Assembly: GCA_910577195.1 (NCBI GenBank)
Contig: CAJTLP010000002.1
Coordinates: forward strand, 124,001 to 188,000
Reading direction: 5' to 3'
Source: an uncultured Eubacterium sp.
Lineage (GTDB): Bacteria > Bacillota > Clostridia > Oscillospirales > Acutalibacteraceae
DNA length: 64,000 bases
Of this stretch, positions 39,376 through 48,217 are shown in pieces (within the stretch, counting starts at the first letter, position 1; every line of letters begins with the position of its first letter). Below the pieces are notes generated by a model. The model did not search any database, was not told the origin of the DNA, and saw nothing but the letters and a program-made list of their open reading frames with translations. A program made the position numbers and the translations under genes.

Positions 39376-40966
39376 ATTCATCTTCGGAAACATAATTTTT
39401 ATTCAGTGATTCAATTGTTTTAACGGTATCACTGATAACTGTGCTGAATTTTTCACTTTTATCGCCCGAAAGATAAATCACAGTATATTTTTTATCATCA
39501 TATTTACCGTCGTCGTTCAGAAACATCGGCACTCTGTACGCCTCATTTTCAAAAGAGGACTGGTACGTGTATTCATTATCAAGATAATATTGCTTATAAC
39601 CGTATTCTGAGTCAACCTTAGCATTGAATATGGATTCAAAGGTTTCATCCTTATTCAATCTGTAAATACGTGAAGCCGCTGTATAAGTATACTCGCTGCG
39701 GTAAGAATAGGAGTTCATACATATATCAACCGTGTTTTTTGCATTCTGCAGCATTACGTAATTAATATCGTTATCCCTCATAAGGTTTGATACGGAATCC
39801 TTGCTGAATATCTTTTTCGCAACTGCGCCGTTCCAGTTATAAACCTCCATACAATATGTAGGCTCTTCAATAACAATATACTCACCTGTATAATAGTTGG
39901 TAGCACTCTTTTTTACCTGCTTACGGTAAACAATAAGCATTTCCTCATTGCCGTCGTTATTGAAATCCACCAGCTTAACAAGCGCTACGCCGTTGATAAA
40001 TGCTTTGCCGTTTTCAGTAACAACCTTTGCCTTTCCGTACTGAGAATTACGGCGTTCAACAATCTGATAATATGCTTCTTTTTTCAGCTGGTCAGAAGAT
40101 TTCTGACTTTCAATCTTCGCAACTGAAACTGTGGCAAAGCTGTCAATATTGGCCGTCACAAGGTCCATTATATCTTCCGCACGGCTTGATTTGATAACAG
40201 AAAATTTTATCGTTTCAAAATCCTGTGCATTAATTTTGCCTTTAATGGAATATATATTGTTCTTGTAGTCATAGTCGCAGGAGGAGGATTTTTTAAATGC
40301 ATCTCCCCTGAGTGAATACATATCCACCTTTTCAGGAGTAGCCTTTTCCGACTTGCATATATAATAGCGGTTATTCTTATGATAAAGACCAATCCAGCTG
40401 CCGTCGGTTGTATCCTCTGTGGAATTTGCCTCCTGCGAGTATACCTTAGTAAATTCCTTGCTTACATAGCTCCATACCTCAAGGGTATAGACATTTTTAT
40501 TATTATAAACAAGCATCAGCTCATCGCTGCCGTCATTGTCAAAATCCATTTGTCTGGCATAGCAAAATCCGGTCATACGAGCCATATTTTTGCCATAGGT
40601 GTTTTTATCCATCGTTTCCCATTTAACGGAACCATATTCCGTTATATAATCCGTGCAGACCTTTCCGGCATCGGTATAAAAGAGCTCATTCTTTTTATTC
40701 TGTGAGCTTATGGTATGGCTGAAAACCAAAATAAATACAATCAGTGTAACGATAAATAAAGCAAAAGCAATAAGCTTAAGTGCTGCGCCCTTTAGATTGG
40801 GAAGCTCCCTGAGCTCCTTTAATCTTTCAACAGGTTCACCGTGAGCAATGCCGTCAAAAGCGTCTCTTACTCTAAAAGCAATATCCTCTAAATCAATTTT
40901 CGGAATAATGCTCTTTTTGGGTTCAAGCTCTTCCGGCTCATCGTCAAAATAGTTGTATTTTCTCAC
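39374..40966 (-). CDS. Membrane-anchored protein with two VCBS/EF-hand-like calcium loops
   Basis: A 530-residue protein of unknown function. An acidic cytoplasmic N-terminus (EPEELEPKK) leads to one helix at about 62-86 (LIAFALFIVTLIVFILVFS), and the rest lies outside. Two sites, MDFDNDGSDELMLVY (about 140) and VDFNNDGNEEMLIVY (about 338), are calcium-loop strands like those in FG-GAP/VCBS repeats, each followed by a similar beta region, so the ectodomain looks like an internal duplication. The start is GTG at 40966 with GAGGTGA. It is monocistronic. It could be a calcium-dependent surface lipoprotein-like receptor; no enzyme motif is seen. Confidence 0.75.
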   Translation of the reverse strand: MRKYNYFDDEPEELEPKKSIIPKIDLEDIAFRVRDAFDGIAHGEPVERLKELRELPNLKGAALKLIAFALFIVTLIVFILVFSHTISSQNKKNELFYTDAGKVCTDYITEYGSVKWETMDKNTYGKNMARMTGFCYARQMDFDNDGSDELMLVYNNKNVYTLEVWSYVSKEFTKVYSQEANSTEDTTDGSWIGLYHKNNRYYICKSEKATPEKVDMYSLRGDAFKKSSSCDYDYKNNIYSIKGKINAQDFETIKFSVIKSSRAEDIMDLVTANIDSFATVSVAKIESQKSSDQLKKEAYYQIVERRNSQYGKAKVVTENGKAFINGVALVKLVDFNNDGNEEMLIVYRKQVKKSATNYYTGEYIVIEEPTYCMEVYNWNGAVAKKIFSKDSVSNLMRDNDINYVMLQNAKNTVDICMNSYSYRSEYTYTAASRIYRLNKDETFESIFNAKVDSEYGYKQYYLDNEYTYQSSFENEAYRVPMFLNDDGKYDDKKYTVIYLSGDKSEKFSTVISDTVKTIESLNKNYVSEDE

Positions 40967-41074
40967 GGATTCACCTCGTTTCAGTATAATACTTCATTTT
41001 GCATTTTACCATAAAATATATTATTTATCAACTATCTACATTAATAATATGATTCAACAAATTAAATTATAAAC

Positions 41075-41105
41075 AAAAAAGCCTTACTGAAAAAACAGTA
41101 AGACT
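41075..41105 (-). terminator. Terminator of the tRNA-Gly transcript
   Basis: 10-bp stem AGTCTTACTG / CAGTAAGGCT on the minus strand, loop TTTTTT, followed by a T run. Confidence 0.8.
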
Positions 41106-41111
41106 TCTTGC

Positions 41112-41187
41112 TGGAGCGGATGACGAGGCTCGAACTCGCTACCTCAACCTTGGCAAGGTTGCGCTCTACCGGGTGAGCTACATCCGC
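41112..41187 (-). tRNA. tRNA-Gly (anticodon GCC)
   Basis: The minus strand folds as a full cloverleaf: acceptor GCGGATG / CATCCGC, D arm GCTC / GAGC, anticodon stem CAACC / GGTTG with loop TTGCCAA (anticodon GCC), variable AGGTA, T arm GCGAG / CTCGT-side with TTCGAGC, discriminator T and an encoded CCA. Confidence 0.95.
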
Positions 41188-41326
41188 AAATGCAAGAATA
41201 ATTATACATATAAGAGTTGCGTTTGTCAAGACCTTTTAACAAAATTTGTTTTTATTTATATATTTACAACCGTGTTCATTTTTGATAAAATGAAATTCTG
41301 ATAATCAAGATGAAAGAGAGACTTGT

Positions 41327-42319
41327 ATGGACTACCGTGTTATGCCGTTTTGCAAAATGTGGAACGGCGGTATTTTCAATATACCGAATGATATTGTTGA
41401 TAAATATCTGAAAATGGCAAGTGAATATCAGCTTAAGGCACTGCTCTATATTTTCAGAAACGGCGGTCAGGCAAGCTCCTCAGCTGTGGCAAAGGCACTG
41501 GGACAGACAGCTTCGGACATTGATGATTTGCTTGAATTCTGGGTGGAGGAAAATATACTTGCAACCGACGGTCAGAAGATAGAAGTCGTGCAAAAGGCAG
41601 AGAAAAAGCCGCAGGAAGAAAAAAAGCAAAAGCCTGTGCGCGAAATTCTTGCACCGCCGAGACTGACACCAAAGGACATCGTCGCTTTTTTAAGAGAAGA
41701 CGAAAGCATTGCCTTTCTTCTCTCAGAGGCTGAGCGTGTACTGGGCAGAACAACAAGCCACGCAGAACGTGAAATGCTTGTCAATATGGTACAGTATTAC
41801 GGCTTAAAGGTTGAAGTTATACTGATGATTCTTGAATTCTACCGCAGTGAAAAGGAACGTGGTAAGGCAATCGGAATTTCCTATGTAAACACTATGGCGA
41901 AAAACTGGGCTGATGAGGGCATTGATTCCATAGCAGATGCTGAAGCAAAGCTGCAGGACATTGCCAGAAGTGACAGATTGTGGAACGAAATCGTGGCAAT
42001 CACAGGCATACGCCACAAGCGTCCAACCGCAAAGCAGCGTGAAATGGTTGACGGCTGGTTTAAAACCTTTGACATAACAATGGTCACGCTTGCGTCGGAT
42101 ATTATGAAAGAAAACACATCAGAGCCGTCGCTCGCCTACATAAATAAAATTTTAAAGCAGTGGACAAAAAAGGATATTTCTTCCCCTGCACAGGTACAGG
42201 CGGAGCAGGAGGCATTTGCAAAGAGCAAGGCTGAGAAAAGCTCGGACAAGCTCAAAAGCAAGCCGTCCTACGATTTGGAAAAAATCAAGAAAATCACAAT
42301 GGATAATACAGAGATTTAA
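41327..42319 (+). CDS. DnaD-like replication initiation protein
   Basis: A 330-residue protein with an N-terminal winged-helix-like part (NDIVDKYLKMASEYQLKALLYIFRNGGQASSSAVAKALG) and a DnaD/DnaB_2 domain at about 120-215 (LLSEAERVLGRTTSHAEREMLVNMVQYYGLKVEVILMILEFYRSEKERGKAIGISYVNTMAKNWADEGI). A second, weaker repeat follows at about 220-290. DnaD proteins bind single-stranded DNA and help load helicase at the origin or restarted forks. The next gene is an AAA+ helicase loader 23 bases downstream, matching the DnaD/DnaI partnership of Firmicutes. Confidence 0.88.
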   Translation: MDYRVMPFCKMWNGGIFNIPNDIVDKYLKMASEYQLKALLYIFRNGGQASSSAVAKALGQTASDIDDLLEFWVEENILATDGQKIEVVQKAEKKPQEEKKQKPVREILAPPRLTPKDIVAFLREDESIAFLLSEAERVLGRTTSHAEREMLVNMVQYYGLKVEVILMILEFYRSEKERGKAIGISYVNTMAKNWADEGIDSIADAEAKLQDIARSDRLWNEIVAITGIRHKRPTAKQREMVDGWFKTFDITMVTLASDIMKENTSEPSLAYINKILKQWTKKDISSPAQVQAEQEAFAKSKAEKSSDKLKSKPSYDLEKIKKITMDNTEI

Positions 42320-42342
42320 AGCAAAAAATAAGGAGGTGCAAT

Positions 42343-43317
42343 ATGTCCTATTCACAGGAGGTTTATACAAGAGCAACCGAAATACTTGAACGCAGACGTG
42401 AGCGTGCCAACCTTGAGGCTCAGGACAGAATTGACGAAGTAAGTGAAAAACTGCCTGAAATCAGCACAATACAGCAAAAGCTGGCTCAGATCGGACTCAG
42501 CATTTCAAAGGTATTCCTTTACAGCACGGATAAACAGGCGGATATTGAAAAGCTTATGGAAGAAAGCCTTGCTCTTCAGGAACAGAAAAAGGTGTTACTC
42601 ACAAAAAACGGTTACAGTGAAAATGCACTTGATGTGCAGTACACCTGCCCTGCCTGCAAGGATACAGGCTTTATCGGCAGCAGACGCTGTAAGTGCCACA
42701 ATGAAATCTTAAAGGATATCGAACGCAGTAATCTTGCTAAGATTGCACCTATCGAGGACTGCACCTTTGATACCTTTGATGTCAACTATTATCCGCAGCA
42801 GATTATGGAAAACAGCATTTCTCCGCAGGAAAAGGCTGAAAGAATCAAGGAAAGCTGCCGCAAATACGCAACTGCATTTACTACCGCATCAAAGAACATT
42901 CTGTTTATGGGCGGTACAGGACTTGGCAAGACACACCTTTCCCTTGCAATTGCAAACACTGTAATCAACAGGGGCTTCAGCGTGGTTTACGGAACAGCGC
43001 AGAACATACTCAGCGATTTGCAGAATGAGAATTTCGGCAGAGACGATAATCTCAGATATTACGAAAGAGCCGTACTCAACTGTGATTTGCTGATTCTTGA
43101 TGATTTGGGAACGGAGTTTAAAAGTGCATACACAGTGGCTTGTCTTTATAACATAATCAATTCAAGGCTATCCGCAAAGCTGCCGACAATCATTTCAACC
43201 AACTACACTTTTGATGAGCTTGAGGAAAAATATGACCAGCGTATCACATCAAGAATCGCCGGTGAATACAGACCTCTCATCTTAGTAGGCAACGATATAC
43301 GCTATATAAAGGAATAA
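42343..43317 (+). CDS. AAA+ helicase loader, DnaC/DnaI-like
   Basis: A 324-residue ATPase. The N-terminal coiled region (about 5-85) is followed by a zinc-finger-like CPACKDTGFIGSRRCKCH (about 105-122). The AAA+ domain has Walker A FMGGTGLGKTH (about 187-196), Walker B LLILDDLGTE, sensor 1 TIISTNYTFDEL and an arginine finger near QRITSRIAGE. It loads replicative helicase DnaB/DnaC onto DNA. The ribosome site AAGGAGGTGC is ideal. The gene sits between the DnaD-like gene and a DUF308 gene that begins three bases after its stop. Confidence 0.9.
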   Translation: MSYSQEVYTRATEILERRRERANLEAQDRIDEVSEKLPEISTIQQKLAQIGLSISKVFLYSTDKQADIEKLMEESLALQEQKKVLLTKNGYSENALDVQYTCPACKDTGFIGSRRCKCHNEILKDIERSNLAKIAPIEDCTFDTFDVNYYPQQIMENSISPQEKAERIKESCRKYATAFTTASKNILFMGGTGLGKTHLSLAIANTVINRGFSVVYGTAQNILSDLQNENFGRDDNLRYYERAVLNCDLLILDDLGTEFKSAYTVACLYNIINSRLSAKLPTIISTNYTFDELEEKYDQRITSRIAGEYRPLILVGNDIRYIKE

Positions 43318-43319
43318 AT

Positions 43320-43898
43320 ATGAAAGAGCTTTTTGTAAAAATCAAAAATTTATCACTCATTACAATTGTTGCAGGTCTGGCAATCGGTATATTGCTTTTA
43401 TTGCAGCCGGGTGAAACGGTACAGCTTGTCAGTATGCTGTGCGGTATAACCATTATTATTCTGGGTGTGGGTGCATGGATTTCCTATTTCAGCAAGGTGA
43501 AATCCACAATTTTGGCAATACTCGGCACCCTGGCAATTATATCAGGCATTATCCTGTGTGTAAAATATAAAAGCATCATTTCCGTTGTTTTGTTCCTGTT
43601 TGGAATATTTATTCTTATCAGCGGAATCGTCGATTTCGTATCTGCGATAGAGGCAAAAAGAAACGACTTAAAAAGCTGGATAGTCTCGCTTATTATGGCT
43701 GTGGCAACAATCATTCTCGGTTTGCTCGTAATCGTAAATCCCTTTGACAGTATGCTTGTTATCACAAGGCTATTGGGTGCAGGCCTGATTATTTACGCAG
43801 TTATGGATTTGATTTCCTTCATTCAGATAAAGAAAATTGTCAAATACAATCTCAGTCCACAAATAGATGTTGACGCGGTGGAACATAATGATGATTAA
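43320..43898 (+). CDS. DUF308 (HdeD-like) membrane protein
   Basis: A 192-residue protein with six predicted membrane helices in three similar pairs (LITIVAGLAIGILLLLQP, LVSMLCGITIIILGVGAWI, ILAILGTLAIISGIILCV, IISVVLFLFGIFILISGIVDFV and others), matching DUF308/HdeD. The acid-resistance role of HdeD in E. coli cannot be carried over. The C-terminus is acidic (VDAVEHNDD). It is the last gene of the DnaD-DnaC operon; a strong terminator follows. Confidence 0.8.
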   Translation: MKELFVKIKNLSLITIVAGLAIGILLLLQPGETVQLVSMLCGITIIILGVGAWISYFSKVKSTILAILGTLAIISGIILCVKYKSIISVVLFLFGIFILISGIVDFVSAIEAKRNDLKSWIVSLIMAVATIILGLLVIVNPFDSMLVITRLLGAGLIIYAVMDLISFIQIKKIVKYNLSPQIDVDAVEHNDD

Positions 43899-43904
43899 AG
43901 CAAA

Positions 43905-43947
43905 CAGCTTCAGTTAATTCAGAGAATTAACTGAAGCTGCTTTTTAT
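43905..43947 (+). terminator. Strong terminator after DUF308 gene
   Basis: Perfect 15-bp stem CAGCTTCAGTTAATT / AATTAACTGAAGCTG with a 5-base loop, then CTTTTTAT. The S1 gene converges on it. Confidence 0.88.
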
Positions 43948-43956
43948 TTGTTCAGA

Positions 43957-44871
43957 TTATTCATTGAAATCCGTAAATATCTGCTTCGGACTTTCCTCCG
44001 GTGAATACTGCCAGAAATCAATATGTCCGTTATCTATATAATATGTAAGCGGTGACGGCTTTGCTGTTTCATTAAAGGCCTCAACCACGACAAGCTTGAT
44101 TTTCATTTTTGACGGAATAACCGATTTCACATAAACGGCAACCTGCTGACCGATAAATAAATTATCCTGCGGCTCAGCAAGACCTGCCAGATTGGGTGCA
44201 AGCTCAACGAAAACGCCGTAATCCTCAATGCTCCTTACCACACCGGTAACGGTTTCACCCTGAGAAAATTCTTTGGCATTATCCTCCCAGCTGCCCAGAA
44301 GCTCCTTCAGTGAAAAGGTCATCTTGTTCGGCTCTTTTTTCCTCAGCACAACCTTGATATCCTGCCCCTCAGTAAGACGTTCATTCGGATGACTGATACG
44401 TGATACGGACAGCATATCAATCGGTATCAGTGCATTAATGCCTGCGCCTATATCAATAAAGGCTCCGAATTTTTCAAGGTGCGTAACCCTTGCATCAATT
44501 ATATCACCGTGCTCAAGCTTATTAAGGTAACCGCTTAGGCAGCCCAATTGAACGGCACGGCGAGAAAGAATGGCAAGGCTGTTGTTATATATATCCTTCT
44601 GAAAGCCGAGAACGGTAAAGCATACGCTTTTATTCACCTTTGATATAAGTGCAATATCTCGCACAGAGCCGTCGTCTATTCCCACTGCGCCCTCTATTCT
44701 CGGAATGATACCGCGTACTGCTCCCAAATCCACGTGGAGATTATGCTCCCTGTCACACAGAAGGACCTTTGATTCAATGATTTCTCCCTTTATCATCGCT
44801 TCCTTTATTTCATCTACTGAATCAAACTGTTTTGACAATTCCTGATTTTTCCCCTCCGGGTAAAATTTCAT
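43957..44871 (-). CDS. S1-domain RNA-binding protein (RpsA-like)
   Basis: A 304-residue cytosolic protein with three S1-type OB folds: about 27-100 (EIIESKVLLCDREHNLHVDLGAVRGIIPR), 115-185 (GDIIDARVTHLEKFGAFIDIGAGINALIPIDMLSVSRISHPNERLTEGQDIKVVL) and 205-265 (GETVTGVVRSIEDYGVFVELAPNLAGLAEP). It resembles the short S1 homologues of Firmicutes that bind mRNA or the ribosome. It may aid translation or RNA turnover. The C-terminal 35 residues are acidic and unique. It is monocistronic and divergent from the DUF951-prfA operon. Confidence 0.88.
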   Translation of the reverse strand: MKFYPEGKNQELSKQFDSVDEIKEAMIKGEIIESKVLLCDREHNLHVDLGAVRGIIPRIEGAVGIDDGSVRDIALISKVNKSVCFTVLGFQKDIYNNSLAILSRRAVQLGCLSGYLNKLEHGDIIDARVTHLEKFGAFIDIGAGINALIPIDMLSVSRISHPNERLTEGQDIKVVLRKKEPNKMTFSLKELLGSWEDNAKEFSQGETVTGVVRSIEDYGVFVELAPNLAGLAEPQDNLFIGQQVAVYVKSVIPSKMKIKLVVVEAFNETAKPSPLTYYIDNGHIDFWQYSPEESPKQIFTDFNE

Positions 44872-44951
44872 AACATCACTCTCTTTTTTGTTGTAGTTAA
44901 ATATATGAATTTCATTTGCGAAATATGTTAATCCGGTAAAACATATTACAG

Positions 44952-44980
44952 TTGTAAAAATTTTACTGCAGTGTTATAAT
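44952..44980 (+). promoter_or_regulatory. Promoter of the DUF951-prfA operon
   Basis: TTGTAA (44952-44957) and TATAAT (44975-44980) with 17 bases between. Confidence 0.7.
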
Positions 44981-45025
44981 ATTTATAAAACTTTATAAGG
45001 ACGACAAAAATGTAAAGGATAAAAT

Positions 45026-45205
45026 ATGGACTTAAAATTAGGCGATATTGTTATAATGAAAAAACCTCACCCCTGCGGCTCAAAGGAATTTGAAATCACG
45101 CGTCTGGGCGTTGACTACAAGCTGAAATGCTGCAAGTGTGCACGTGAGGTTATGATACCGAGAATCAAAGCAGAAAAAAATATTAAATGTAAAAAAGAGG
45201 ACTAA
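45026..45205 (+). CDS. DUF951 small zinc-ribbon-like protein
   Basis: A 59-residue protein beginning MDLKLGDIVIMKKPHPCGS and containing CGSKEFEITRLGVDYKLKC followed by CKCAREVMIPR. The Cys residues (C17, C35, C36, C38) look like a metal knuckle. It matches the DUF951/YyzM family of Firmicutes, often found near replication or translation genes. AAAGGAT lies six bases before the ATG. The stop is two bases before prfA, so it is co-transcribed with it. The function is unknown; nucleic-acid binding is plausible. Confidence 0.85.
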   Translation: MDLKLGDIVIMKKPHPCGSKEFEITRLGVDYKLKCCKCAREVMIPRIKAEKNIKCKKED

Positions 45206-45207
45206 GT

Positions 45208-46284
45208 ATGATAGAAAAGCTTACTGAAGTTGAAAAAAGATATGAAGAGGTGAATGAGCTTGTATGCAATCCTGATATCGTTTCAGATCAGGAAAAATAT
45301 ACAAAGCTGATGAAGGAGCTTAAGCACCTGACACCTGTTGTTGAAAAATTCAGAGAATATAAAAAGGCTGAGGAAACCTTTGAGGAATCCAAAGTTATGC
45401 TGGACGAGGGCGGTATGGACTCCGACTTTGCACAAATGGTAAAGGAGGAATTCGAACAGAGCAAGGAGGATATGGAACGCATTTCCGAAGAGCTCAAGGT
45501 ACTGCTTTTACCGCGTGACCCTAACGATGACAAGAATGTTATTATTGAAATCCGAGGCGGTGCAGGCGGTGAGGAAAGTGCACTGTTTGCCGGCGTGCTT
45601 TTCCGTATGTACTCCATGTATGCAGAAGCAAAAGGATTTAAAACGGAGGTGCTCAGTGCCAACGAAACCGGACTGGGCGGATATAAGGAAATCAGCTTTT
45701 CCGTTGACGGCGACGGCGCATATTCACGCTTTAAGTTTGAGTCAGGCGTGCACCGTGTTCAGCGCGTACCTGAAACAGAAAGTCAGGGCAGAATCCACAC
45801 CTCAACCACAACGGTTGCCGTTCTGCCTGAGGCAGAAGAGGTTGACTTTGAAATCAATCCAAAGGATTTGCAGATTGATACCTTCCGTTCCTCAGGAGCA
45901 GGCGGACAGCACATCAACAAAACATCATCCGCTATCCGTATAACGCACATTCCGACAGGAACAGTCGTTGAATGCCAGGACGAACGCTCACAGCATAAGA
46001 ACAAAGAAAAAGCACTCAAGGTTCTGCGTTCACGCCTTTATGATGCTGAGAAAGCAAAGCACGACGCTGAAATCGCAGGCGAGAGAAAGTCACAGGTCGG
46101 TACCGGCGACAGAAGTGAGAGAATAAGAACCTACAACTATCCGCAGGGACGTGTATCCGACCACAGAATCGGACTCACCATTTATAAGCTTGAGCAGTTT
46201 TTAAACGGTGATCTGGATGAAATGATAGATGCACTCATCACCGCAGACACAGCCGAAAAGCTCAAAGCACAGGGTGAGGAATAA
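45208..46284 (+). CDS. prfA: Peptide chain release factor 1
   Basis: A 358-residue class I release factor that recognises UAA and UAG and triggers peptide release on the ribosome. It has the peptidyl-transferase motif SSGAGGQHINKTSSAI and the codon-recognition PxT motif (HRVQRVPETESQGRIHTS, Pro-Glu-Thr), which separates RF1 from RF2 (SPF). The C-terminal GDRSERIRTYNYPQGRVSDHR is conserved. The length is normal. Since RF1 is present and reads UAG, the in-frame TAG in the 16-20 kb gene should end translation. The gene lacks the usual prmC neighbour. Confidence 0.96.
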   Translation: MIEKLTEVEKRYEEVNELVCNPDIVSDQEKYTKLMKELKHLTPVVEKFREYKKAEETFEESKVMLDEGGMDSDFAQMVKEEFEQSKEDMERISEELKVLLLPRDPNDDKNVIIEIRGGAGGEESALFAGVLFRMYSMYAEAKGFKTEVLSANETGLGGYKEISFSVDGDGAYSRFKFESGVHRVQRVPETESQGRIHTSTTTVAVLPEAEEVDFEINPKDLQIDTFRSSGAGGQHINKTSSAIRITHIPTGTVVECQDERSQHKNKEKALKVLRSRLYDAEKAKHDAEIAGERKSQVGTGDRSERIRTYNYPQGRVSDHRIGLTIYKLEQFLNGDLDEMIDALITADTAEKLKAQGEE

Positions 46285-46288
46285 TTTT

Positions 46289-46645
46289 ATGAACACACGT
46301 GAATTTGTTGAAGCGTATACTGAAAATTCCGGTAAAAAATTTAAAAGATTTATTTTAACCCAGCTGATACTGGATATTGTTGAAATCCCCATATACATTT
46401 TTGCCTTGTTAAAACTCATTGATAATACCAATGCAGTATATATTTCAACGGCTGTTTTTTTCGTTATTTTTTATGCAAGCCTTATGCTGAACATCAGACA
46501 TTATTTCGGTGGTTTAAAAGCTTTTTTAAAGGATATGAGCATCAGAGGCAAATACACCAATGCTTTAAAAGAATTTGAAAAATCAGACGACAGCAATGCC
46601 TTTGACCGGATACTTACCGAGCTTGAAAAGGAGATTAACGGTTAA
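46289..46645 (+). CDS. Small two-helix membrane protein between prfA and the Sua5-CoaE gene
   Basis: A 118-residue protein not recognised. Two membrane helices, about 22-42 (LTQLILDIVEIPIYIFALLKL) and 48-66 (VYISTAVFFVIFYASLMLN), separate a short basic N-terminus (NSGKKFKRF) and a soluble C-terminus (FLKDMSIRGKYTNALKEFEK...). GGTGAGGA lies ahead of the ATG, five bases after the prfA stop. It takes the position where many Firmicutes have prmC. The function is unknown. Confidence 0.65.
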   Translation: MNTREFVEAYTENSGKKFKRFILTQLILDIVEIPIYIFALLKLIDNTNAVYISTAVFFVIFYASLMLNIRHYFGGLKAFLKDMSIRGKYTNALKEFEKSDDSNAFDRILTELEKEING

Positions 46646-46648
46646 ATT

Positions 46649-48217
46649 ATGCAAACAAAGATTTTATCTACAAGTGAATATGATATCAGCCTTGCAGGTA
46701 AAATGATTGCAGATGGCGGTCTGGTTGCATTCCCTACGGAAACCGTATACGGCTTGGGTGCCAATGCACTGGATGACGAGGCTGTAAAAAGCATTTACAC
46801 TGCAAAGGGCAGACCCAGTGACAATCCGCTGATTGTGCACGTAAGCGACAAGGCGGACATTGCACCCCTTGTAAAGGAAATAACACCGAAAGCACAGGCG
46901 CTGATTGATAAATTTTTCCCTGCACCGTTAACAATCATTCTGCCGAAGAGTGAAAAAATCGGCAAGGTTGTATCCGGAGGACTTGACACGGTTGCCGTGC
47001 GTATGCCTGAAAATGAGACTGCACGCAGGCTGATTAAAGCATCAGGTTGTCCTGTGGCGGCACCAAGTGCGAACACCTCAGGCTTGCCGTCACCGACAAA
47101 AGCAAAATATGTTATTGACGATATGAGCGGTAAAATTGACGCAATCATTGACGGCGGTGACTGTGCATTCGGCGTGGAATCAACGGTAATCACCCTTGCG
47201 ACCGAAACACCAACCATACTCCGTCCCGGTGCGGTTACAAGAGAAATGATTGAAGCGGTTATCGGCAGGGTTGATGTGGCACGTGCCGTTCTTGAGGGTA
47301 TGAAAAACGATGAGGTTGCCGCCTCACCGGGTATGAAATACAAGCACTATGCACCAAAAGCAAAGGTTGTCATCGTAGATGCAAACAAAAAGGCATATGA
47401 GGATTTTGTGAATGCAAGACAAGATGCTTTTGCGCTTTGCTTTGAAGAGGATAATATAACCATACCAAAGGTTACCTTCGGCAGAGAGAATGATGATTTA
47501 TCTCAGGCAAGGGAACTTTTTGACGCACTCAGACAGCTTGATGAAATGGGTGCAAAAAAGGTTTACGCCAGAATTCCGAATGCAACAGGCGTGGGGATGG
47601 CAGTTTACAACAGGCTTATCCGTGCTGCTGCTTTCAACATCATTGATTTGAAAAAGCCATTTTTCATCGGCTTGACAGGTCAGAGCGGTGCAGGAAAGGG
47701 CTATGTAGGAAAGCATCTTTCAGCACTCGGCTTCAATGTTTTGGATTGTGATAAATTTGTAAAGAAAATTTATGATAATAATGCTGAACTTTTGCAGAAA
47801 CTTGCTGCAGAATTTGGGAATGATATATTAAAAGGCAATACTCTTGACAGAAAAAGACTTGCCGAAATTGCATTCTCCTCAAAGGAAAATACAGACAAGC
47901 TGAACAAAATAGTTCACCCTGAGGTGATTGCCCTTTGTGAAAAGGAAGCAAAGCCTTTGGCTGTGCTTGATGCACCGCAGCTTTTCGAGGCCGGTGCACA
48001 GTCAAAATGCTATAAGGTAATCAGCGTTGTTGCCCCATACGATATACGTTTAAAACGTATTATGGAGCGTGACAAAATTACGAAAGAGCAGGCTGATGCA
48101 AGGCTTAACGCTCAGCTTGACGAGGAATACTATATAAATCATTCCGACTTTGTTATTTATAACAACGCAGAGGATGTTGATATACAAATCAAAAAAATTA
48201 TGGAGGAAATACTATGA
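46649..48217 (+). CDS. Sua5/YwlC threonylcarbamoyl-AMP synthase fused to dephospho-CoA kinase
   Basis: A 522-residue bifunctional protein. Residues 1-200 are a YrdC domain (VAFPTETVYGLGANAL, AKGRPSDNPLIVHV, FFPAPLTIIL, VAVRMPEN, PVAAPSANTSGLPSPT, CAFGVESTVI). Residues about 205-330 are the Sua5 C-terminal domain (SPGMKYKHYAPKAKV...VYARIPNATGVGMAVYNRLIRAA). Residues 336-522 are CoaE (IGLTGQSGAGKGYVGKHLSALGFNVLDCDKFV, VLDAPQLFEAG, RIMERDKITKEQADARLNAQ). The first half makes threonylcarbamoyl-AMP for tRNA t6A37; the second phosphorylates dephospho-CoA, the last step of CoA synthesis. Each half looks complete. The next gene overlaps its stop by four bases. Confidence 0.92.
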   Translation: MQTKILSTSEYDISLAGKMIADGGLVAFPTETVYGLGANALDDEAVKSIYTAKGRPSDNPLIVHVSDKADIAPLVKEITPKAQALIDKFFPAPLTIILPKSEKIGKVVSGGLDTVAVRMPENETARRLIKASGCPVAAPSANTSGLPSPTKAKYVIDDMSGKIDAIIDGGDCAFGVESTVITLATETPTILRPGAVTREMIEAVIGRVDVARAVLEGMKNDEVAASPGMKYKHYAPKAKVVIVDANKKAYEDFVNARQDAFALCFEEDNITIPKVTFGRENDDLSQARELFDALRQLDEMGAKKVYARIPNATGVGMAVYNRLIRAAAFNIIDLKKPFFIGLTGQSGAGKGYVGKHLSALGFNVLDCDKFVKKIYDNNAELLQKLAAEFGNDILKGNTLDRKRLAEIAFSSKENTDKLNKIVHPEVIALCEKEAKPLAVLDAPQLFEAGAQSKCYKVISVVAPYDIRLKRIMERDKITKEQADARLNAQLDEEYYINHSDFVIYNNAEDVDIQIKKIMEEIL

